DNA from: Clostridiaceae bacterium
GTDB taxonomy: Bacteria > Bacillota > Clostridia > Oscillospirales > Acutalibacteraceae
Assembly: GCA_021769555.1 (NCBI GenBank)
Contig: JAETSR010000019.1
Location: 1-40,593, forward strand
DNA length: 40,593 nt
Direction: 5' to 3'
Shown: one piece after another, positions 1-7,567 of the stretch
Layout of the letters: each line of letters begins with the position of its first letter
Position numbering within the stretch: position 1 is the stretch's first letter
The notes under the pieces: generated by a model
Seen by the model: only the letters and a program-made list of their open reading frames with translations
The model's database searches: none
Told to the model about the DNA's origin: nothing
Program-made: the position numbers and the translations under genes

Positions 1-59
1 GGGCTTCCTGCTGCCGCTTTTTGAGCCCTATAGCTGTTATTCACAGATGAAATTGACAT
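1..59 (-). CDS. partial gene start, unknown product
   Basis: An ATG on the minus strand at 59 follows a clean GGAGG site (bases 67-71 read on the minus strand) and stays open to the window edge, giving MSISSVNNSYRAQKAAAG. It begins 18 bases after the kinase stop codon in the same direction, so it is probably the third gene of that operon. The visible 19 residues are Ser/Asn-rich and I do not recognise them. It could be a short signal or export-related peptide, but only the first codons are visible. Confidence 0.5.
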   Translation of the reverse strand, partial: MSISSVNNSYRAQKAAAGS

Positions 60-76
60 TATGATACCTCCAAAAA

Positions 77-1441
77 TTATATGATATTTTGCAGCATTAC
101 CGTAACTATAAACTCCTTCTTTTCCGCGCTGATTTCAACCTCGCCCCGATACTTCTCCGCCACCCGCCGCACGCTGGCAAGGCCAATTCCGTGCATGAGA
201 GCGTCCTCCTTCGTTGTGACCGGCAGGCCGTCTTCTCCGAATACCACCTCTCCCATAAAAGAGTTTTTGACCTCAATAAGAAAAAAACGTCCCTTTTTCT
301 TCCCGGTCAGAGTGATAAACCGCTCGCTTTCGTCAACTTTTTCACAAGCCTCCACCGCGTTTTGCAACAGATTTTGCAGGATAATCCCCATGTCAAAAAC
401 GTCATAGCCAGCCGCAGGATAGTGAAAATCCACCTGAAAGCGCACACCAAGCTCCCGGCTCTTCCGCTCGGCGTCGCTGATAATTACATCCGTGACCGGA
501 TTTCCGGTCTGAAAAGGCACCTCAAAATCGCGGATACTGCCGTCCATTTTTGCGATGTACTCGTCGAGGCTGTCATACTCCCCGGTGCTCGCCAGACCTT
601 TTAAGTTGGTAAGATGGCCGCGCATTTCATGCTTCAGGCCCCGCACCTGGGAATAAAACCGCTCCATCTCGCTGATGCGCTCCCGGATGGCCTGGGCCTG
701 CTGATGCTCTACGAACAGAACCTCACGCTCCTCCCGGAGCGCCTCCATGCTCTGCTGGAAGGAAATGCTCAGACACGAACCCGCGTAGAACAGCAGGGCG
801 ATGACCGGCACCACCGCCAAGAACGCCGGGTGGCGCTCATAGAGCTCAAGCAAAACACCGTCCTTGACCTCGATAAGCAGATTTGATATCACCTGCCCGA
901 ACAGCACCCCCGCCGCGGGGACGACGCTCAGGTAGCAGAGCTCCCGACGATGCAGGGTAAGCTTGCGCTTTTTTATCAGGCGCTGGAGGAATACGAGCAT
1001 AATTCCCAGCACGACAAACTGGGACAGGAACAGCAGTGTGAGCAGGAATACCGTGCGCAGATACACGGCCTCCGGCGGGGCTAAGGGCTGTGGCAGCAGG
1101 CGCTCCGCGGCGAAGAACAGGCTCTCTACCGTTAAGGCGCTGGCAATTTTGGTATTCCAGAACAGCAGGCCAAGTAAAAATGCCATAGCCCTTTTTAGAC
1201 CAAGAAGGCGTGCGGTAACGACCAGCAGTGCGGACACAACCAGCGAGAATGTACCCTGCGGGGCGGGGAAACAGTCCCAAACCATAGAGATGAGCAGGTG
1301 TCCCCAAAACAAGGCGGCTGCTTTCAGCCCCCGGCGCTCCCCCAGAAAGAAGCGCAAAAACAGGGTCAGGCAGACCGCGTAAAGCAGTTCTACAACGGCC
1401 GGAAAAGCTTGATTAAATATGTCAAACCCCGCCTCGTTCAT
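77..1441 (-). CDS. GHKL-type sensor histidine kinase (AgrC/LytTR-partner class)
   Basis: A 454-residue membrane sensor kinase. The first ~225 residues are hydrophobic with about six membrane segments and no extracellular domain. A coiled linker (about 232-262) leads to the dimerisation box LKHEMRGHL with the likely phosphorylated His271. A GHKL ATPase domain follows (N-box NLLQNAVEAC, then a GIGLASV glycine loop near the C-terminus). Known kinases of this class sense peptides or cell-envelope signals and phosphorylate a LytTR regulator. Its start codon overlaps the stop of the upstream regulator gene by four bases (ATGA), so the two are translationally coupled. The ligand cannot be read from the sequence. 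Confidence 0.9.
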   Translation of the reverse strand: MNEAGFDIFNQAFPAVVELLYAVCLTLFLRFFLGERRGLKAAALFWGHLLISMVWDCFPAPQGTFSLVVSALLVVTARLLGLKRAMAFLLGLLFWNTKIASALTVESLFFAAERLLPQPLAPPEAVYLRTVFLLTLLFLSQFVVLGIMLVFLQRLIKKRKLTLHRRELCYLSVVPAAGVLFGQVISNLLIEVKDGVLLELYERHPAFLAVVPVIALLFYAGSCLSISFQQSMEALREEREVLFVEHQQAQAIRERISEMERFYSQVRGLKHEMRGHLTNLKGLASTGEYDSLDEYIAKMDGSIRDFEVPFQTGNPVTDVIISDAERKSRELGVRFQVDFHYPAAGYDVFDMGIILQNLLQNAVEACEKVDESERFITLTGKKKGRFFLIEVKNSFMGEVVFGEDGLPVTTKEDALMHGIGLASVRRVAEKYRGEVEISAEKKEFIVTVMLQNII

Positions 1442-2166
1442 AACCCCACCCCCTTTTTCAGGAAGTGGAGGTGTGCTTTCACAAAATCCCGGTACTTATA
1501 TTTGGAGATGAGCAGCTTCTCGCCGTTTGTCAGGCTTACCTCGGTTTTTGTGTAGCCGTCCACATAGGAGAGGTTCACCAGATACCCCTTGTGGACGCGG
1601 AAAAACTGCCCCTGCAGCTCTGTCTCTAAATCACCGATTTTCGTGTAGCTGACGAACTCGCCGTCCGTCAAATGGAGGATAACTTTGTGGTTGCTGCTCT
1701 CGATATAGAAGATATTTTCAAGGGGGATGGTCTTTGTGGCGCTGGCAAATTGCAGCGTGAGCGCAGGCTTTTCTCCTTTGGCCTCAAGCTGCGCCGCGCA
1801 CACCTGCGCCACCGCTCGGGCAAAGACCTCCGCAAACTTTTCCTCGTCCACGGGCTTGAGAAGATATTGGAACGCGCCCACATCAAATGCGTCGAACACA
1901 TAGCGCTCATGGCCGGTCACGAAGATAATAACAGGCTGCGGGCCGCCAGTACTCTCTCTGATTCGTTTGGCAAGCGCCATGCCGTCCTGCCCATCAGCGT
2001 TTAGCTCGATGTCCAGAAAGAGCAGGTCAATTTCCCGGCTGTCTGCAAGATAGTCCTCCGCGCGGGCGTACCCGGCGATTTCACACGGGCGGGACTGTGC
2101 ACGGATAAGAGCAGTCAAATAGGCGCGGGTCTGGGTCTCGTCATCACATATCGCTATTTTTATCAT
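1438..2166 (-). CDS. LytTR-family response regulator
   Basis: A 242-residue regulator. The receiver domain (residues 1-120) has the acidic pair DD8-9, phospho-acceptor Asp52 in LFLDIEL and Lys104 in YLLKP. The C-terminal half (about 130-235) is a LytTR DNA-binding domain, with the typical FFRVHKGYLVNL segment. I chose the ATG at 2166 over one 39 bases upstream because AGAGGA lies seven bases before it and the receiver fold starts there (MIKIAICDDE). It is the first gene of the regulator-kinase operon and probably controls it or a nearby peptide or transport locus. No LytTR-box pair was confidently found upstream. Confidence 0.92.
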   Translation of the reverse strand: MIKIAICDDETQTRAYLTALIRAQSRPCEIAGYARAEDYLADSREIDLLFLDIELNADGQDGMALAKRIRESTGGPQPVIIFVTGHERYVFDAFDVGAFQYLLKPVDEEKFAEVFARAVAQVCAAQLEAKGEKPALTLQFASATKTIPLENIFYIESSNHKVILHLTDGEFVSYTKIGDLETELQGQFFRVHKGYLVNLSYVDGYTKTEVSLTNGEKLLISKYKYRDFVKAHLHFLKKGVGL

Positions 2167-2299
2167 GCTGGTGTTCCTCTGCTTTTTTATCGGTCCCGGC
2201 TGCATTTAAATAAAGGTGGTTGTCGCAACCGGACGGTTTGACGGCGTAACTGGACTGCTTCATCATACCGTATGAACGCGATATATGCAAGGGCACGAT

Positions 2300-2327
2300 T
2301 TGACTTTCAGTAAGAGTGTGCTATAAT
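2300..2327 (+). promoter_or_regulatory. sigma-A promoter for the MBL gene
   Basis: TTGACT (2300-2305) and TATAAT (2322-2327) are separated by 16 bases, a near-consensus housekeeping promoter. The MBL-fold gene starts 25 bases downstream. It lies in the divergent intergenic region shared with the LytTR regulator. Confidence 0.75.
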
Positions 2328-2351
2328 ACATCCAAAAAGGGAGGCAGTATT

Positions 2352-3224
2352 ATGTACGAGCTGATTCAAGTTTCAGAAAGAAATTATTATATCGAAAGCC
2401 CCGCGAAGATTGGGCTGGTGAAGCTGAACGAGCAGGAGGTGTGCCTGATTGACAGCGGCAGCGATAAGGACGCGGGCCGTAAGGTCCGCCAGATTCTCGA
2501 CGCCAACGGCTGGCGGCTCACCGCCATCTACAACACCCACTCCAACGCCGACCACATCGGCGGCAACAGGTATTTGCAGGGCCAGACCGGGTGCAAGATT
2601 TACGCGCCGGGAATTGAGTGCGCCTTTACCCGCCGCCCTGTTTTAGAACCGTCTTTTCTATACGGCGGCTATCCGTGCAAGGAGCTGCGGCACAAATTCC
2701 TCATGGCCCAGGAGAGCGACGTTCAGGAGTTGACGAAGGAATGTCTGCCGGAGGGTTTTGAGATTATCCCTCTGCCGGGGCATTTCTTTGATATGGCGGG
2801 CTTTAGGACGGCTGATGATGTGGTCTATCTTGCCGACTGCCTGTCCAGCCGGGAGACGCTTCAAAAGTATCAGATTGGCTTTATTTATGATGTGGGCGCT
2901 TATCTTGAAACGCTGGAAATGGTGAAGTCCCTGAAAGCAAAGATGTTTGTCCCGGCACACGCTCCTGCCTGCGAGGACATAGCTGACCTCGCACAGTGTA
3001 ATATTGACAAGGTGCTGGAGATTGCGGAGAAAATCGTTGATATCTGCAAAGAGCCGCTTTGCTTTGAGGCTATACTGCAAAAACTGTTTGCAGACTATGG
3101 ACTTACGATGAACTTTGAGCAGTATGTTTTAGTGGGCAGCACCGTGCGCTCTTACTTGGCTTGGCTGAAGGATAGCGGCAGGGTGAATGCTATATTTTGC
3201 AAGCCAGCTCCGCTGAAATGCTGA
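2352..3224 (+). CDS. MBL-fold metallo-hydrolase
   Basis: A 290-residue metallo-beta-lactamase-fold protein. The metal motif near residues 60-70 reads THSNADHIGG, so the usual HxHxDH has Asn in place of its second His. A later metal-ligand motif is LPGHFFDMAG, and YLADC supplies the bridging Asp region. The C-terminal third is helical and may be a small added domain. I chose the ATG at 2352 because GGGAGG precedes it, rather than one 36 bases upstream. It is probably a cytoplasmic hydrolase, possibly glyoxalase II-like; the substrate is unknown. The AraC regulator follows 30 bases downstream and may be co-transcribed with it. Confidence 0.85.
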   Translation: MYELIQVSERNYYIESPAKIGLVKLNEQEVCLIDSGSDKDAGRKVRQILDANGWRLTAIYNTHSNADHIGGNRYLQGQTGCKIYAPGIECAFTRRPVLEPSFLYGGYPCKELRHKFLMAQESDVQELTKECLPEGFEIIPLPGHFFDMAGFRTADDVVYLADCLSSRETLQKYQIGFIYDVGAYLETLEMVKSLKAKMFVPAHAPACEDIADLAQCNIDKVLEIAEKIVDICKEPLCFEAILQKLFADYGLTMNFEQYVLVGSTVRSYLAWLKDSGRVNAIFCKPAPLKC

Positions 3225-3231
3225 TATAATA
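3223..3231 (+). promoter_or_regulatory. extended -10 promoter for the AraC gene
   Basis: TG-A-TATAAT (TGnTATAAT form) overlaps the stop codon of the MBL gene and lies 24 bases before the AraC start. No good -35 is present, which fits an extended -10 promoter. It would let the AraC/DUF2000 genes be expressed apart from the MBL gene. Confidence 0.45.
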
Positions 3232-3254
3232 GTCCCGGAAAGGAGGGAAACCTC

Positions 3255-4094
3255 ATGAAAAAGGAAGTCCGCACCGTGGTCTATGATGACGGCCTGCACA
3301 TCGAAGCATACTGCTTTCAGGGCCTGGCCCAGCCCTTCCCTAACCACTTTCACGAATACTATGTTATTGGCTTTGTTGAAAATGGAGTAAGGGCGCTATC
3401 CTGCAAGAACCAGGAGTACACCATCCGGAAAGGTGATATTCTCCTGTTCAACCCCGGAGATAACCACGCCTGCGTACAGTGTGGCGGGGAGGCGCTGGAC
3501 TACCGGAGTATCAACATTACGAAGGAAGTCATGCTGGATTTGGCCGAGGAAGTCACCGGCAGGCGGGAACTGCCCGGGTTTTCCCCCTGCGTGATTTCTG
3601 CCTGGGAGGCCGCCTACTGTCTGCACATACTCCATGAATTAGTGATGACCGATGACTGCGGATTTGGAAAAGAGGAGAACTTACTGCTCCTGATTTCACG
3701 GCTTATCCAGCAGTACGGCAGGCCCTTTGAAGCCTGCGTGCCCGAGTGCCAGGAGGAAGTCGAGAAAGCCTGTGAATTTATGGAACAGCACTATGCCGAA
3801 CGGATTTATCTCACTGAGGTTTGCCACTATGTGGGGCTGAGTAAATCCACGCTATTGCGGGCATTTACCAAATCAAAGGGCGTGACACCGTATAGTTATC
3901 TGGAAAATATCCGTATTGGCAGAGCAAAGAAGCTGCTGGAACATGGCGTCTCCCCGGTCGAAGCGGCGCTGCAGACCGGTTTTTCCGACCAGAGCCATTT
4001 CACCAATTATTTCAACCGTTTTATTGGCCTGACGCCGGGAGCGCATCAGGAAATTTTCAGCAAAGAGAGGGACGGTCATGGACTTGGAAAATGA
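3255..4094 (+). CDS. AraC-family transcriptional regulator, cupin sensor
   Basis: A 279-residue regulator. Residues 1-120 form an AraC-type cupin (HFHEYYVIGFVENG, then KGDILLFNPGDNHAC), the usual effector-binding domain. Residues about 165-265 hold the two helix-turn-helix motifs, including YVGLSKSTLLRAF and AALQTGFSDQSHFTNYF, with the family signature at the end. AGGAGG precedes the start at 3255. Its last 17 bases overlap the DUF2000 gene, so the two are co-translated. Proteins of this layout often control a neighbouring exporter or enzyme. Here the DUF2000 gene and possibly the MBL gene are the likely targets. Confidence 0.92.
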   Translation: MKKEVRTVVYDDGLHIEAYCFQGLAQPFPNHFHEYYVIGFVENGVRALSCKNQEYTIRKGDILLFNPGDNHACVQCGGEALDYRSINITKEVMLDLAEEVTGRRELPGFSPCVISAWEAAYCLHILHELVMTDDCGFGKEENLLLLISRLIQQYGRPFEACVPECQEEVEKACEFMEQHYAERIYLTEVCHYVGLSKSTLLRAFTKSKGVTPYSYLENIRIGRAKKLLEHGVSPVEAALQTGFSDQSHFTNYFNRFIGLTPGAHQEIFSKERDGHGLGK

Positions 4095-4500
4095 AAAATG
4101 TGTGATTGTGATTGATGAGACCCTGCCGCTGGGAATTATTGCAAACACAGCGGCGATTCTGGGTATCACCCTGGGCAGGCAAATGCCGCAGGTCGTTGGT
4201 GCGGATGTTGCCGACCAGAGCGGCAATGTACATCTTGGCATTATTGAGTTTCCCGTACCAGTCCTGCGAGGAACGGCAGAGAGCATCAAGCAGATACGAG
4301 AGAAGCTCTACCAGCCTGATTACTCGGGTTTGACAGTGGTGGACTTCTCTGATTTGGCCCAAGGTTGCAAAACATATGAGGAGTTTATTGACAAGATGAG
4401 CGGTGTCCCCGAAAGTGAACTGCAATATTTCGGCGTTGCCATCTATGGGGAGAAGAAGAAAGTCAACAAGCTTACCGGCAGTCTGCCGCTTTTGCGATAA
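4078..4500 (+). CDS. DUF2000 family protein
   Basis: A 140-residue protein matching the DUF2000 pattern, which is related to peptidyl-tRNA hydrolase-like folds. Key stretches are CVIVIDETLPLG at the start, ANTAAILGITLGR, and the central FPVPVLRG. No catalytic role is established for this family, but it often sits beside AraC regulators, as here. Its start lies inside the AraC gene (17-base overlap), which implies translational coupling. The protein is probably cytoplasmic, with no signal peptide or membrane segment. Confidence 0.8.
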   Translation: MDLENEKCVIVIDETLPLGIIANTAAILGITLGRQMPQVVGADVADQSGNVHLGIIEFPVPVLRGTAESIKQIREKLYQPDYSGLTVVDFSDLAQGCKTYEEFIDKMSGVPESELQYFGVAIYGEKKKVNKLTGSLPLLR

Positions 4501-4503
4501 GCT

Positions 4504-4785
4504 ATGAGCAGTGCGGAGAAGATAGCGCTGGAGAATTACCGCGCCGCCGATAGGTCTGGTCTGCTGGTGCGTTTGCCTGTGCCGATCGGCGCAAATGTCT
4601 GGCAGATTTGCAAGAATCCCGCTTGGAACAACGGAGTGGAATCGGCTGAAAAGTTCCTGTTTGGGGATGCTCAGACACCCCGCTATGTGGTACAGGCCAC
4701 CAGCTTCACAATAGATATGATAGATAATTGGGGGATTCGCGTTTTCCCTACGGAAGCAGATGCTCAAAAGGCGATAATAAATTGA
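4504..4785 (+). CDS. small protein of unknown function
   Basis: A 93-residue ORF starting three bases after the DUF2000 stop and ending exactly at a strong terminator, so it is very likely the last gene of the AraC operon. It has no signal peptide or membrane segment. The C-terminal part (ATSFTIDMIDNWGIRVFP) looks like a compact alpha/beta domain. I do not recognise the family. The ribosome binding site is weak, which fits coupled translation. Confidence 0.65.
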   Translation: MSSAEKIALENYRAADRSGLLVRLPVPIGANVWQICKNPAWNNGVESAEKFLFGDAQTPRYVVQATSFTIDMIDNWGIRVFPTEADAQKAIIN

Positions 4786-4821
4786 AAGCTCCTCTATAGG
4801 GGAGCTTTTCTCTATCTTTTT
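4785..4821 (+). terminator. rho-independent terminator of the AraC operon
   Basis: A ten-base-pair stem (4785-4794 with 4799-4808, one G-U pair) carries a TATA tetraloop and is followed by a T-rich tail ending in TTTTTT. It begins at the last base of the preceding stop codon. Confidence 0.9.
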
Positions 4822-4961
4822 TCTGCCTTATATGCTATACTTAGAAAAATATGCTATCAAGTAAATCCAACCGCAAATTACTCGCTGTCAGCATTGATCG
4901 TATAGTTGCAATATTATCGGTTTCAAATTTTATACCTAGCAAAAATAGGAAAAACACCATG

Positions 4962-5055
4962 TCGGCCCCTGTGAGGGCCGTGTCGGACGGTTTGGAGTGG
5001 AGTAGAGGGTAGGAACGGCAAACGCCGATAAACGCGGCGTGAGGCCATTTGTGGC
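4962..5055 (+). repeat. dispersed ~95-bp repeat, copy R1
   Basis: This segment matches the right-edge segment 40490-40593. Both open with a GGCCC...GGGCC hairpin, share a CGGCAAAC block, and end with TGAGGCCATTTGTGGC. R1 lies directly upstream of the ribosome binding site of the YkgJ-like gene, so it would be transcribed as a leader. The middle part differs between the copies, showing they are old or only locally constrained. Confidence 0.65.
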
Positions 5056-5087
5056 AGCGTGTGAGGGTGCCAAGAAGGAGGCAGAAA

Positions 5088-5576
5088 ATGATAAGTCCAG
5101 AAGAAGTACATAAGGCCGCTAAAAGGAAAGCGCGTGAAAATCTCAGATTCCGAAGTTTCTTGAAAAACCATGCGGATGACGAGGAATTAGACCGGCAGTT
5201 TTTGGCTTTACATAACGAATTGTTTGAAGAATATGACTGTAGCCAGTGTGCCAACTGCTGCCGTGCATATAGTATGGTTTTAGAAGGCAACGAAATAGAT
5301 GTTATTTCAGATTATCTCGGTGTGACACAGGAATACTTCCAGGAGAAATATCTGGTACAGAGTGAGGAAGGCTTGGAGTTAAAAGCTCCATGCGCTTTCC
5401 TGTAAGACGATGGGCGGTGCAGGATTGAGTCATGCAAGCCCCGGCAATGCCGTCAATATCCATATACGGACACGCCTGGAAGACTTTTTAGTTCATACGG
5501 TATTCTGACATCTGCCGAGCATTACCCGGTGGTTTACGAGATTTTGGAACGATTGAAGAAAATGTATCATTTTTGA
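5088..5576 (+). pseudogene. YkgJ-family cysteine-cluster protein, interrupted by an in-frame stop
   Basis: The frame from ATG 5088 (AAGGAGG at 5075-5081) gives a YkgJ/FliB-like zinc/iron-chelating protein with the motif CSQCANCCR near residue 47 and a later cysteine at CAFL. A TAA at 5403-5405 stops it after 105 residues. The same frame then continues without shift for 56 more codons with family-like sequence (GRCRIESCKPRQCRQYPY, then EHYPVVYEILERL) to a TGA at 5576. A single nonsense change, probably from a Lys or Glu codon, therefore separates the two halves of the cysteine cluster. The first part alone lacks the C-terminal cysteines. A sequencing error is the alternative. Confidence 0.75.
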
Positions 5577-5635
5577 TGATGACGGTATTTGCAGGGATTT
5601 GAGGCGGCAAACACAAGCCTGAGATAAGCGGAAGA

Positions 5636-5943
5636 TTATGCACTGATTGTAAAAAAAATCGAGCCAAAAATGGCTCAAGAAGATCAGTCAAAAAACAAGC
5701 AGGAGAAAGCAAGGCGCCAAGATTGGCGCCTTTGCGGTTTACACCGTCCGGCAGAGCCGGGCGGGAGCACTAGAAAATACAGGCTTTTTCGAGAGTTGTA
5801 GGGCATGGCGAGATAGGTGTCATAGCAGGGTCACAAATGAGGGTTTGGTGTAAAGTTTGGGGTTGCAACTAGGCAGAAACGGCAGAATACCGGGGAGTTA
5901 TCTGAGGTCACAAGTTGGTGTATTGCATTTTGGGAGGTGCTTT
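5636..5943 (+). repeat. mobile-segment left end, copy L1
   Basis: About 300 bases here are closely similar to 34172-34479, and the first ~75 bases also match 21117-21190. All three begin with TTATGCA. The segment carries no convincing gene. It contains a strong hairpin at 5711-5732 and a GC-rich CCGGC-AGA-GCCGG hairpin just after it. It leads straight into the ribbon-helix-helix gene, so it probably holds its promoter or a recombination site. Confidence 0.75.
5711..5732 (+). terminator. conserved hairpin in left end L1
   Basis: A nine-base-pair stem, AAGGCGCCA paired with TGGCGCCTT, is followed by TTGCGGTTT. The equivalent in the second full copy (34247-34268) keeps an eight-base-pair stem with a changed loop. 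It may act as a terminator reading in from the upstream gene or as a structured recombination site. Confidence 0.5.
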
Positions 5944-6348
5944 ATGGATTCAGAAAATATGCAGAGGATAAGCCTTTATTTGGACAGAGGTCTGGTGAAA
6001 CGAGCAGACAGATTTGCGAAAGAGCAAGGCTTTTCTTCGCGTAATGAACTGTTCACGCGGGCAATCGAAAACCTTATGGCGGACAGTGCTTTGCAGGATA
6101 ATGACATTCTTGGCGACAAACTGGCTGGGGCCGTTCTGAAATTGTCAGAAGACAATGCCAAAGCCATCTCAAAGGGACTTTTCCGCTATGCTATGCAGTT
6201 GGAGATTGTAATGCGGATGCTGGCTGAGCTTTCCGAGTACACTCCAGAGCAGATAGAGGAAATGCGCCGGGAGGCTATTAACAATGTGCGCCGCACTCGT
6301 GACAAAGTGAAACTTGAAGATATTTTGGCTGGATATTACGACGATTGA
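5944..6348 (+). CDS. ribbon-helix-helix DNA-binding protein of the mobile segment (copy A)
   Basis: A 134-residue protein. Its N-terminus (MQRISLYLDRGLVKRADRFAKEQGFSSRNELFTRAIE in the first ~45 residues) has the strand-helix-helix pattern of CopG/Arc-type regulators. The remainder is helical, with a basic stretch RREAINNVRRTRDKVK. I chose the ATG at 5944 because GGGAGG precedes it and the paralogue at 34480 starts identically. The two copies differ at about 14 of 134 positions. The stop lies just before a 28-bp repeat, and an integrase start follows in both copies. Its likely role is repressor or directionality factor for the integrase; this is inferred from position only. Confidence 0.8.
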   Translation: MDSENMQRISLYLDRGLVKRADRFAKEQGFSSRNELFTRAIENLMADSALQDNDILGDKLAGAVLKLSEDNAKAISKGLFRYAMQLEIVMRMLAELSEYTPEQIEEMRREAINNVRRTRDKVKLEDILAGYYDD

Positions 6349-6351
6349 CCC

Positions 6352-6379
6352 TTCAAAATTTGCGCCGCTAAACAAAGAA
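6352..6379 (+). repeat. 28-bp boundary repeat, copy 1
   Basis: Contains the core GCGCCGCTAAACAAAG preceded by TTCAAAATTT. It lies between the stop of the ribbon-helix-helix gene and the integrase start, as in the copy at 34889. Seven copies, all in plus orientation, occur in the window. Confidence 0.85.
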
Positions 6380-6475
6380 AAGCAGTTTCGGGCACACGAA
6401 AAAAGAAAGAAAAATGTCAGTGGACTTTCGAGGCACGGTGTGGTATTGTGGTGTGCTGAGAAAGGGGGCCAAGGT

Positions 6476-6643
6476 ATGGCAAAAAAGAGAGCAAATGGAG
6501 AAGGCAATATACGCAAGCGCAAGGACGGTCGCTGGGAAGGTCGTTACACCGCTGGCTACGATTCAGCCACCAGCAAACAGATTATCAAAAATGTGCTCGG
6601 CAAAATCCAGGCAGTGGTCAAAGAAAAGCTGGCTGCAGCATGA
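6476..6643 (+). pseudogene. int: tyrosine integrase, N-terminal fragment (copy A1)
   Basis: The frame from ATG 6476 encodes 55 residues that match the N-terminal AP2-like arm-binding domain of the intact integrase at 35012 (MAKKRANGEGNIRKRKDGRW and on to VLGKIQAVVKEKL). Similarity ends abruptly in a stop at 6643, where unrelated sequence begins. The core-binding and catalytic domains are missing, so it cannot recombine DNA. The ~120 bases upstream also match the intact copy. This is the left stump of a disrupted element. Confidence 0.85.
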
Positions 6644-6654
6644 CAAAGCAAGGC

Positions 6655-6758
6655 ATCTAAGAGGGTATAAATCCCCTCAAAGAAACTCGGAAGTATGCCG
6701 CAACCGACTCTTTTTAGCTGAGCAGGACAATGGGTTCTATCCTCTGTACCTGTGGCAT
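6655..6758 (-). pseudogene. large serine recombinase, N-terminal remnant
   Basis: On the minus strand, AAAGGAG precedes an ATG at 6758 that gives MPQVQRIEPIV, then an in-frame TAA, then SVAAYFRVS in the same frame. This closely resembles the start of TnpX/TndX-type recombinases (…RIEP…, then …RVAAYARVS with the catalytic Ser). The rest of the gene is absent. A further open stretch upstream (6785-7000, minus; containing ITGEEMLPDRDSMSAKDTVERI) may belong to the same lost element, but I cannot name it. Confidence 0.55.
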
Positions 6759-7026
6759 CTCTATCACACTCCTTTCACCTGTTCTCACAGTACGATCCGT
6801 TCTACAGTATCTTTCGCAGACATAGAGTCACGGTCCGGCAACATTTCTTCGCCAGTAATCTTTGGGGTATCTAAGGTGCTATACAGGATTTTACCGTTGC
6901 AATTGTCTTTTCTATATTGGCTACGCTCCATGTTTCGGAACTGGTTTTGAACCCTATGTACTTCCTCTATGACGTTTTCACGGAATGCATAGTTGAGCCT
7001 TTACCGAATGCTTTACTCAGGATATT

Positions 7027-7074
7027 CCCTCCAATCTGATTTTTGATGAGATACACCAAAATCAGATTGGAGGG
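7027..7074. repeat. perfect inverted repeat
   Basis: A 17-base arm starting CCCTCCAATCTGA (7027-7043) pairs perfectly with 7058-7074 around a 14-base loop. T runs on one side and A runs on the other suggest a bidirectional terminator or the end of a lost insertion. It is one of the sharpest structures in the 600-base gap before the membrane-protein gene. Confidence 0.7.
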
Positions 7075-7118
7075 GCGGTGAGCGGCAACGATGTCTTTTC
7101 CCATCGAAATGTGACGGT

Positions 7119-7162
7119 AAAAAGGAACGTGCACACAGCCAATACCCTGTGCTCGCGTTCCT
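7119..7162 (+). terminator. possible terminator hairpin
   Basis: AAGGAACG and GCGTTCCTT form the outer stem, with an inner CACAG/CTGTG pairing, followed by a T-rich stretch. It would insulate the downstream promoter at 7184 from the decayed recombinase region. The stem is imperfect. Confidence 0.45.
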
Positions 7163-7183
7163 TGATTTATTATACTTTTTATG

Positions 7184-7212
7184 TTGCAGAGTGAGATAGT
7201 CTGTGATATAAT
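7184..7212 (+). promoter_or_regulatory. promoter of the membrane protein-metallopeptidase operon
   Basis: TTGCAG (7184-7189) and TATAAT (7207-7212) are separated by exactly 17 bases, 36 bases upstream of the first gene. The pair has its own strong promoter inside an otherwise decayed region, evidence that it is a maintained cargo unit. Confidence 0.8.
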
Positions 7213-7247
7213 TAATAATAAGAGAAATTTTTAGGAAGGGAGTTATA

Positions 7248-7562
7248 GTGATGTTGCAGATTCAAATGGAGCTTGCCAATATGGATGATGCCAATCCGCT
7301 ATTTGAACTTGCGGATAGTTCAGAAGATATCGACATAATTCATGAGAAGAATTTTAGCGGTGATATAACAGTAGTTGAGTTATATATCAGTTTGGCCATC
7401 AATGTGGTAGCTTTGGTAGTTCCTATTTTGAAGACACTGATTAAACAGAAAAAAGTGTCTTCTCTTAAAATTGATGGCGATAAAATTGAACTCAGCAACG
7501 TTTCTGATGAGCTGATTGAAAAAGTGCTCAGTAAGAAGTTGGGCACTGATGATAAGACCTGA
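7248..7562 (+). CDS. small membrane protein, effector-associated-component-like
   Basis: A 104-residue protein in three parts. An acidic N-terminus (about 1-40) could form two strands. One long hydrophobic segment (about 43-67, ELYISLAINVVALVVPIL) is followed by a KQKK charge stop. The short C-terminal strand-helix tail is KIDGDKIELSNVSDELIEKVL. This resembles the small effector-associated components (EACC1-like) described next to peptidase and other effectors in bacterial conflict systems; that comparison is architectural and unconfirmed. GGAAGGG lies seven bases before GTG 7248, and ATG 7251 is an alternative start. It is the first gene of a two-gene operon, five bases before the metallopeptidase. 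Confidence 0.75.
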   Translation: MMLQIQMELANMDDANPLFELADSSEDIDIIHEKNFSGDITVVELYISLAINVVALVVPILKTLIKQKKVSSLKIDGDKIELSNVSDELIEKVLSKKLGTDDKT

Positions 7563-7567
7563 TTGAT

